From Mycobacterium stomatepiae (GTDB lineage: Bacteria; Actinomycetota; Actinomycetes; Mycobacteriales; Mycobacteriaceae), in assembly GCF_010731715.1 (NCBI RefSeq), contig NZ_AP022587.1:3906001-3970000 (forward strand): 64,000 nucleotides of DNA. Reading direction: 5' to 3'. Every line of letters begins with the position of its first letter. The first letter of the stretch is position 1. Shown in pieces: positions 60,682-64,000 of the stretch. Below the pieces are notes generated by a model. The model searched no databases, was not told the DNA's origin, and worked only from the letters and a program-made list of their open reading frames with translations. Both the position numbers and the translations under genes were made by a program.

Positions 60682-60868
60682 CTGAACAGCGTATAAGGAC
60701 CGCCGTGGCGGGCCCGTTGGCCACAGGTTGATAAAGGTTGCATTGCGCCCAGATCAGAGGTTCATCCCAGCTCTATTTCGGCCCTGTCCAGCGCGTTTGC
60801 CCTCTGGTTACAGTCGGCCTCTAGACGACGGATGCTGGTGGACCAGCCCTTCGGAAGGACCGACAGAG

Positions 60869-62020
60869 ATGACTCAGATCGCCGCCCCCGGGCGCGTAAT
60901 CGCCGGCGGTTTCGCCGCCAGCGTGATCGGGTTCGCCCTATTTTCGGGTGCTACGGCTTCGGCCGATCCTCTCGTTCCCGTACCACCAGGCCCGATCGTC
61001 CCGGTGCCGGCGCAGCAGTACATCCCCGCGGCGCCTGGTATGGCCAACAGCAACCGGTTCGTCCCCACCCCGCCGTCGGCGAATCCGTTCGCACCGCCGA
61101 GCCTGGCCTCCGCGCCCGCGGCGCCTAACAGCATCGCGGCTCCGGCCGCGACACCCAACGCCGCCGTGGTCGCGCCGGCGCAGCCGACCGTGACTCCCGC
61201 GGCCTCCGGAACACTGCGCGACTACTTCCAATCCAAGGGCGTCAAGCTGGAGCCGCAGAAGCCGCAGGGATTCAAGCCGCTCGACATCACGCTGCCGGTG
61301 CCCCCGCGCTGGACCCAGGTGCCCGACCCTAATGTGCCCGATGCGTTCGCGGTGATCGCCGACCGGCAAGGCAGCAGCGTCTACACGTCAAACGCGCAGG
61401 TCGTGGTCTACAAGTTGGTCGGTACCTTCGATCCCAGGGAAGCGATCTCGCACGGCTACGTCGATAGCCAGAAGCTGCTGGCCTGGCAGTCGACGAACGC
61501 TTCGATGGCTGACTTCGACGGATTCCCGTCGTCGGTCATCGAGGGCACCTACCGCGAGGGCGACATGACGCTGAACACCTCACGCCGTCACATCCTCGCC
61601 ACCTCGGGCCACGACACGTACCTGGTGTCGCTCTCGGTCACCACCGACCGGGCCGTGGCGATCGGGGACGCTCCGGCCACCGACGCGATCATCAACGGAT
61701 TCCGGGTGGCCGTGCCCGGAGCCACCGCCCCGGCCCCCGCTCCGACCGCCGCTCCCGTCGGCCTTCCCGCCCCGGCTCCCGCGCCCGCGCCCGCCGCGGT
61801 TCCCGGGCAGACACCTGCCGTCGCACCCGTTCAGGCACCCGCCGCCGCGCAAGCCCCCGCCGCGATCCCCGCGCAGGCGCCGACTGGCGCGCCGACCCGG
61901 CGTCCCACACAGCTCGGCGTGCCCAACCAGCTGCCCTCCCCGCAGCCCGCACCCAACCTGTTGGCCCTCGTGCCCGGGCTTCCGCCCCTGCCGAACTTCA
62001 GTAACCTCGGCGCGCGCTAA
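60869..62020 (+). CDS. mtc28: Secreted proline/alanine-rich antigen Mtc28 (Rv0040c homologue)
   Basis: A 383-residue exported protein: signal [20 protein letters not shown] then cleavage near ASA-DP. A Pro/Ala-rich lead, the conserved core [34 protein letters not shown] [20 protein letters not shown] and [20 protein letters not shown], then a long PAPA-rich tail (about residues 290-383). This LpqN/LpqT-type core occurs in mycobacterial secreted antigens; the tail is longer than I remember for M. tuberculosis. Start ATG 60869 follows ggaagg; upstream frame to 60728 lacks a signal. Confidence 0.9.
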   Translation: MTQIAAPGRVIAGGFAASVIGFALFSGATASADPLVPVPPGPIVPVPAQQYIPAAPGMANSNRFVPTPPSANPFAPPSLASAPAAPNSIAAPAATPNAAVVAPAQPTVTPAASGTLRDYFQSKGVKLEPQKPQGFKPLDITLPVPPRWTQVPDPNVPDAFAVIADRQGSSVYTSNAQVVVYKLVGTFDPREAISHGYVDSQKLLAWQSTNASMADFDGFPSSVIEGTYREGDMTLNTSRRHILATSGHDTYLVSLSVTTDRAVAIGDAPATDAIINGFRVAVPGATAPAPAPTAAPVGLPAPAPAPAPAAVPGQTPAVAPVQAPAAAQAPAAIPAQAPTGAPTRRPTQLGVPNQLPSPQPAPNLLALVPGLPPLPNFSNLGAR

Positions 62021-62088
62021 TTCACCGCCGACACAAGGGCTGTGGAGCCCGGCGCGCGGATCCATGACCGGCCTCGTATTGTGAGGCC

Positions 62089-62430
62089 ATGCTGATCGCT
62101 GGGGTGGTGTGCATGTGTGCGGCGGTGGCTTCCGCCGGGTTCGGAGCTTGGTCGCTTTCTCACAACCACGCCGTGGCCGGCACTCAACTGGCGCTGCGCG
62201 CCATGGCGCCGACACAGTTGGCGGCCGCGGTGATGCTGACCGCCGGCGGCGTGGTGGCACTGGCCGCATCCGCGCACACCGCGTTCGTGGTGCTAATCGT
62301 CTGCGTGGCCGGTGCCCTCGGCACGCTGGCCGCCGGCTCGTGGCAGAGCGCCCGCTTCGCACTGCGCCAAGAAGCGACGGCCCCCGGTTGCGCCGGCGAG
62401 TGCAGCGCCTGCACGCGGTCCTGCCACTGA
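62089..62430 (+). CDS. Small membrane protein (Rv0039c homologue)
   Basis: A 113-residue protein with three hydrophobic segments: LIAGVVCMCAAVASAGFGAW, TQLAAAVMLTAGGVVALAAS and FVVLIVCVAGALGTLAAGSW, then a short cysteine-rich tail ending CAGECSACTRSCH. That tail could bind a metal. Function unknown. Conserved between mtc28 and the yqgE region in mycobacteria. Confidence 0.8.
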   Translation: MLIAGVVCMCAAVASAGFGAWSLSHNHAVAGTQLALRAMAPTQLAAAVMLTAGGVVALAASAHTAFVVLIVCVAGALGTLAAGSWQSARFALRQEATAPGCAGECSACTRSCH

Positions 62431-62469
62431 CGAAACCGCACCGACGCGACGTCGTGCGATAGGGCCACC

Positions 62470-63474
62470 ATGCTGAGGCGCTTGCCGACAATCCTCGATC
62501 CGTTCCTGTTGGCTTTGGCGACGACCGTCGCGATCGCCTCCCTCTTCCCCGCCCACGGCGACGCCGCCAAGGCCGCGTCCGTCGCCGCGGAATCCGCAAT
62601 CGCGCTGCTGTTCTTTTTGTACGGCGCCCGGCTGTCGCCGCAGCAGGCCTGGCACGGCGTCCGGCAATGGCGGCTGCACCTGCTCGTGCTGGGTACGACG
62701 TTCGTGCTGTTCCCGTTGCTGGGGCTGGCCGCCCGGGTGTTAGTGCCCTCGATCCTGACGACCGATCTCTACGACGGCGTGCTGTTCCTGTGCCTGGTCC
62801 CCTCGACCGTGCAGTCGTCGATCGCGTTCACTTCGATTGCGCGGGGCCATGTCTCCGCCGCCATCGTCAGTGCCTCCTTGTCGAACATCCTCGGCATCGT
62901 GCTGACCCCGCTGCTGGTGGTGCTGCTGATGAACACCAGCGGCGCCGTCCACGTGGACGGCACTTCGATCCACGGCATCGTGGTGCAGCTACTGCTGCCC
63001 TTCGGCGCCGGCCAGCTGGCCAGGCCATGGATCGCCGGGTTCATCAGCCGCTACGCGGCGGTGCTCAAGGTCGTCGACCGGGGGTCGATCCTGCTGGTCG
63101 TCTACACGGCCTTTTCGATGGGAGTGGTGGAGGGCATCTGGGTCGCCGTCGACGTCTGGCGATTGATTCTGGTTGCCCTGGTCGCGACCGCGCTGCTGGC
63201 CATCGTGCTGATCGCCACGACGCTGACCGGCCGGCTGGCCCGCCTAGACCGCGGCGATGCGATCGTGCTGCTGTTCTGCGGTTCGAAGAAGAGCCTGGCG
63301 TCCGGGCTGCCGATGGCGCTGGTGTTTTTCCCCAACAACATCGTCGGCCTGACCATGTTGCCGCTGATGATCTTCCACCAGATCCAGCTCGTGGTGTGCG
63401 CGGTGATCGCCAGCAGGCTGGCGCGCGAGGCCGACGAGACGTCGGCGCCTGCGGAGGTGGGGGAGGAGTCCTAG
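62470..63474 (+). CDS. Bile acid:sodium symporter (SBF/YfeH)-family transporter
   Basis: A 334-residue membrane protein with about nine to ten helices. SBF-like segments: SAIALLFFLYGARLSPQQAW, FLCLVPSTVQSSIAFTSIAR, SASLSNILGIVLTPLLVVLL and LFCGSKKSLASGLPMALVFF, the last typical of the YfeH branch. Such proteins move organic anions with sodium. It is 39 bases behind the Rv0039c homologue and overlaps yqgE convergently by 4 bases. Confidence 0.87.
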   Translation: MLRRLPTILDPFLLALATTVAIASLFPAHGDAAKAASVAAESAIALLFFLYGARLSPQQAWHGVRQWRLHLLVLGTTFVLFPLLGLAARVLVPSILTTDLYDGVLFLCLVPSTVQSSIAFTSIARGHVSAAIVSASLSNILGIVLTPLLVVLLMNTSGAVHVDGTSIHGIVVQLLLPFGAGQLARPWIAGFISRYAAVLKVVDRGSILLVVYTAFSMGVVEGIWVAVDVWRLILVALVATALLAIVLIATTLTGRLARLDRGDAIVLLFCGSKKSLASGLPMALVFFPNNIVGLTMLPLMIFHQIQLVVCAVIASRLAREADETSAPAEVGEES

Positions 63475-64000
63475 TTTCGGCTGACGTCAATCGGGTGCGT
63501 GGCCAGCAGCGACAGCGGCAGCGGCTGACGGCGTAAGACCTGCCCCCACAGATCTTCCTTCGCCCCGACGAGAACATCAGATGGCAACGCGGACAACACA
63601 ATCCAGTCGTCACGCTCGATCTCGCCCTCCAGCTGACCGATGGTCCAGCCCGAGTAGCCGGCGTAGATCCGGACACCCTCGACCAGCGGCGCAATCAGAT
63701 CGGGCTCGGCGTCGAGATCGACCATCACGATCCGCCCCGAGACATGCCGCAAACCCGGCACTCCCTGCGGGTCGGCACCAATCCGCAAGGCCGCCAGGCA
63801 CAGGGCGGCGTCGCGCTTCACCGGCCCGCCGATGAACATCGTCTTCGGCTTGGCGGCGAGTTTCGCCCACTGCGGCAACACGTTGTAGACCGCGGTCTCG
63901 CTGGAGCGGTTGAGCACCACACCGAGCGTGCCGCCGTCGTTGTGCTCGACGATGTAGATGACGCTGCGCCGGAACGTCGGTTCGAGCAGATCGGTATTGG
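63471..64000 (-). CDS. yqgE: YqgE/AlgH-family (UPF0301) protein, 5' end outside the window
   Basis: The frame is open to the right edge, so the start lies beyond. It reads NTDLLEPTFRRSVIYIVEHN, DGGTLGVVLNRSSETAVYNV, then FIGGPVKRDAALCLAALRIG, IYAGYSGWTIGQLEGEIERD and DLWGQVLRRQPLPLSLLATH, the YqgE signature end to end. About 175 of an expected 200 residues are seen. Cytoplasmic; function uncertain. It corresponds to Rv0038. Confidence 0.93.
   Translation of the reverse strand, partial: NTDLLEPTFRRSVIYIVEHNDGGTLGVVLNRSSETAVYNVLPQWAKLAAKPKTMFIGGPVKRDAALCLAALRIGADPQGVPGLRHVSGRIVMVDLDAEPDLIAPLVEGVRIYAGYSGWTIGQLEGEIERDDWIVLSALPSDVLVGAKEDLWGQVLRRQPLPLSLLATHPIDVSRN

Noticed and set aside
58822..60696. 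624-codon plus-strand frame opposite leuS
   Set aside because: Antisense shadow of a canonical leuS with repetitive His/Arg/Gln-rich translation.
1..64000. CRISPR arrays, tRNA or rRNA genes
   Set aside because: No regularly spaced repeats, cloverleaf sequences with a CCA-type end, or rRNA motifs were seen by eye; a covariance search was not possible.

Overview
The window is a GC-rich stretch of a mycobacterial chromosome, most likely a non-tuberculous species. Its backbone runs, inverted, through the gene order known from M. tuberculosis H37Rv between Rv0038 and Rv0062. Read from right to left it gives yqgE, Rv0039c, mtc28, leuS, Rv0042c (MarR), Rv0043c (GntR), Rv0044c (LLM oxidoreductase), Rv0045c (hydrolase), ino1, Rv0047c (PadR), Rv0048c, Rv0049, ponA1, Rv0051, Rv0052, rpsF-ssb-rpsR1-rplI, dnaB and celA1. 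These assignments come from remembered family sequences and synteny, not from a search.

Layout. 0-2.3 kb: a TetR regulator with a strong operator palindrome over its start, a Baeyer-Villiger monooxygenase stump, a mycofactocin-type SDR and a lipoprotein. 2.3-8.7 kb: a DUF1330 protein, a transglutaminase-like protein, then a minus-strand transport operon (substrate-binding lipoprotein, permease, ATPase, unknown protein, SulP anion transporter). 8.9-17.3 kb: a DUF202 membrane protein, a decayed gyrB copy, a sulfatase / GntR / formylglycine-generating-enzyme cluster, CelA1 cellulase, a Tat-exported amidase and a cation/H+ antiporter. 17.4-24.5 kb: an accessory zone with a duplicated TetR tail, two coiled-coil DivIVA-like proteins, a two-component system carrying frameshifts and remnants of a TniA/TniB-type transposon abutting dnaB. 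24.5-29.4 kb: dnaB with a class 3-type intein in its Walker A motif, then the rplI-rpsR1-ssb-rpsF ribosomal block. 29.5-39.9 kb: a nearly complete C-P lyase (phn) operon inserted between rpsF and the Rv0052 homologue. 40-48.2 kb: conserved cell-wall and inositol genes. 48.3-49.95 kb: a pseudogene cluster. 50-57.8 kb: conserved genes plus an amino-acid ABC transporter whose ATPase gene is split by an IS30-family element. 57.8-64 kb: leuS, mtc28, small membrane proteins and yqgE, which runs off the end.

How the genes work together. The phn block encodes phosphonate uptake (PhnDCE), a GntR regulator (PhnF), the C-P lyase core (PhnGHIJ), its two ATPases (PhnK, PhnL), PhnM and an HD-domain protein. 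That is enough to cleave C-P bonds for phosphorus, but phnI, phnK and phnM each carry a frame problem as sequenced. The sulfatase needs the formylglycine-generating enzyme two genes away for its active-site cysteine. The window holds an unusual number of single-base frame disruptions, several at runs of C; these are either real decay or homopolymer sequencing errors, and this affects how the broken genes should be read.
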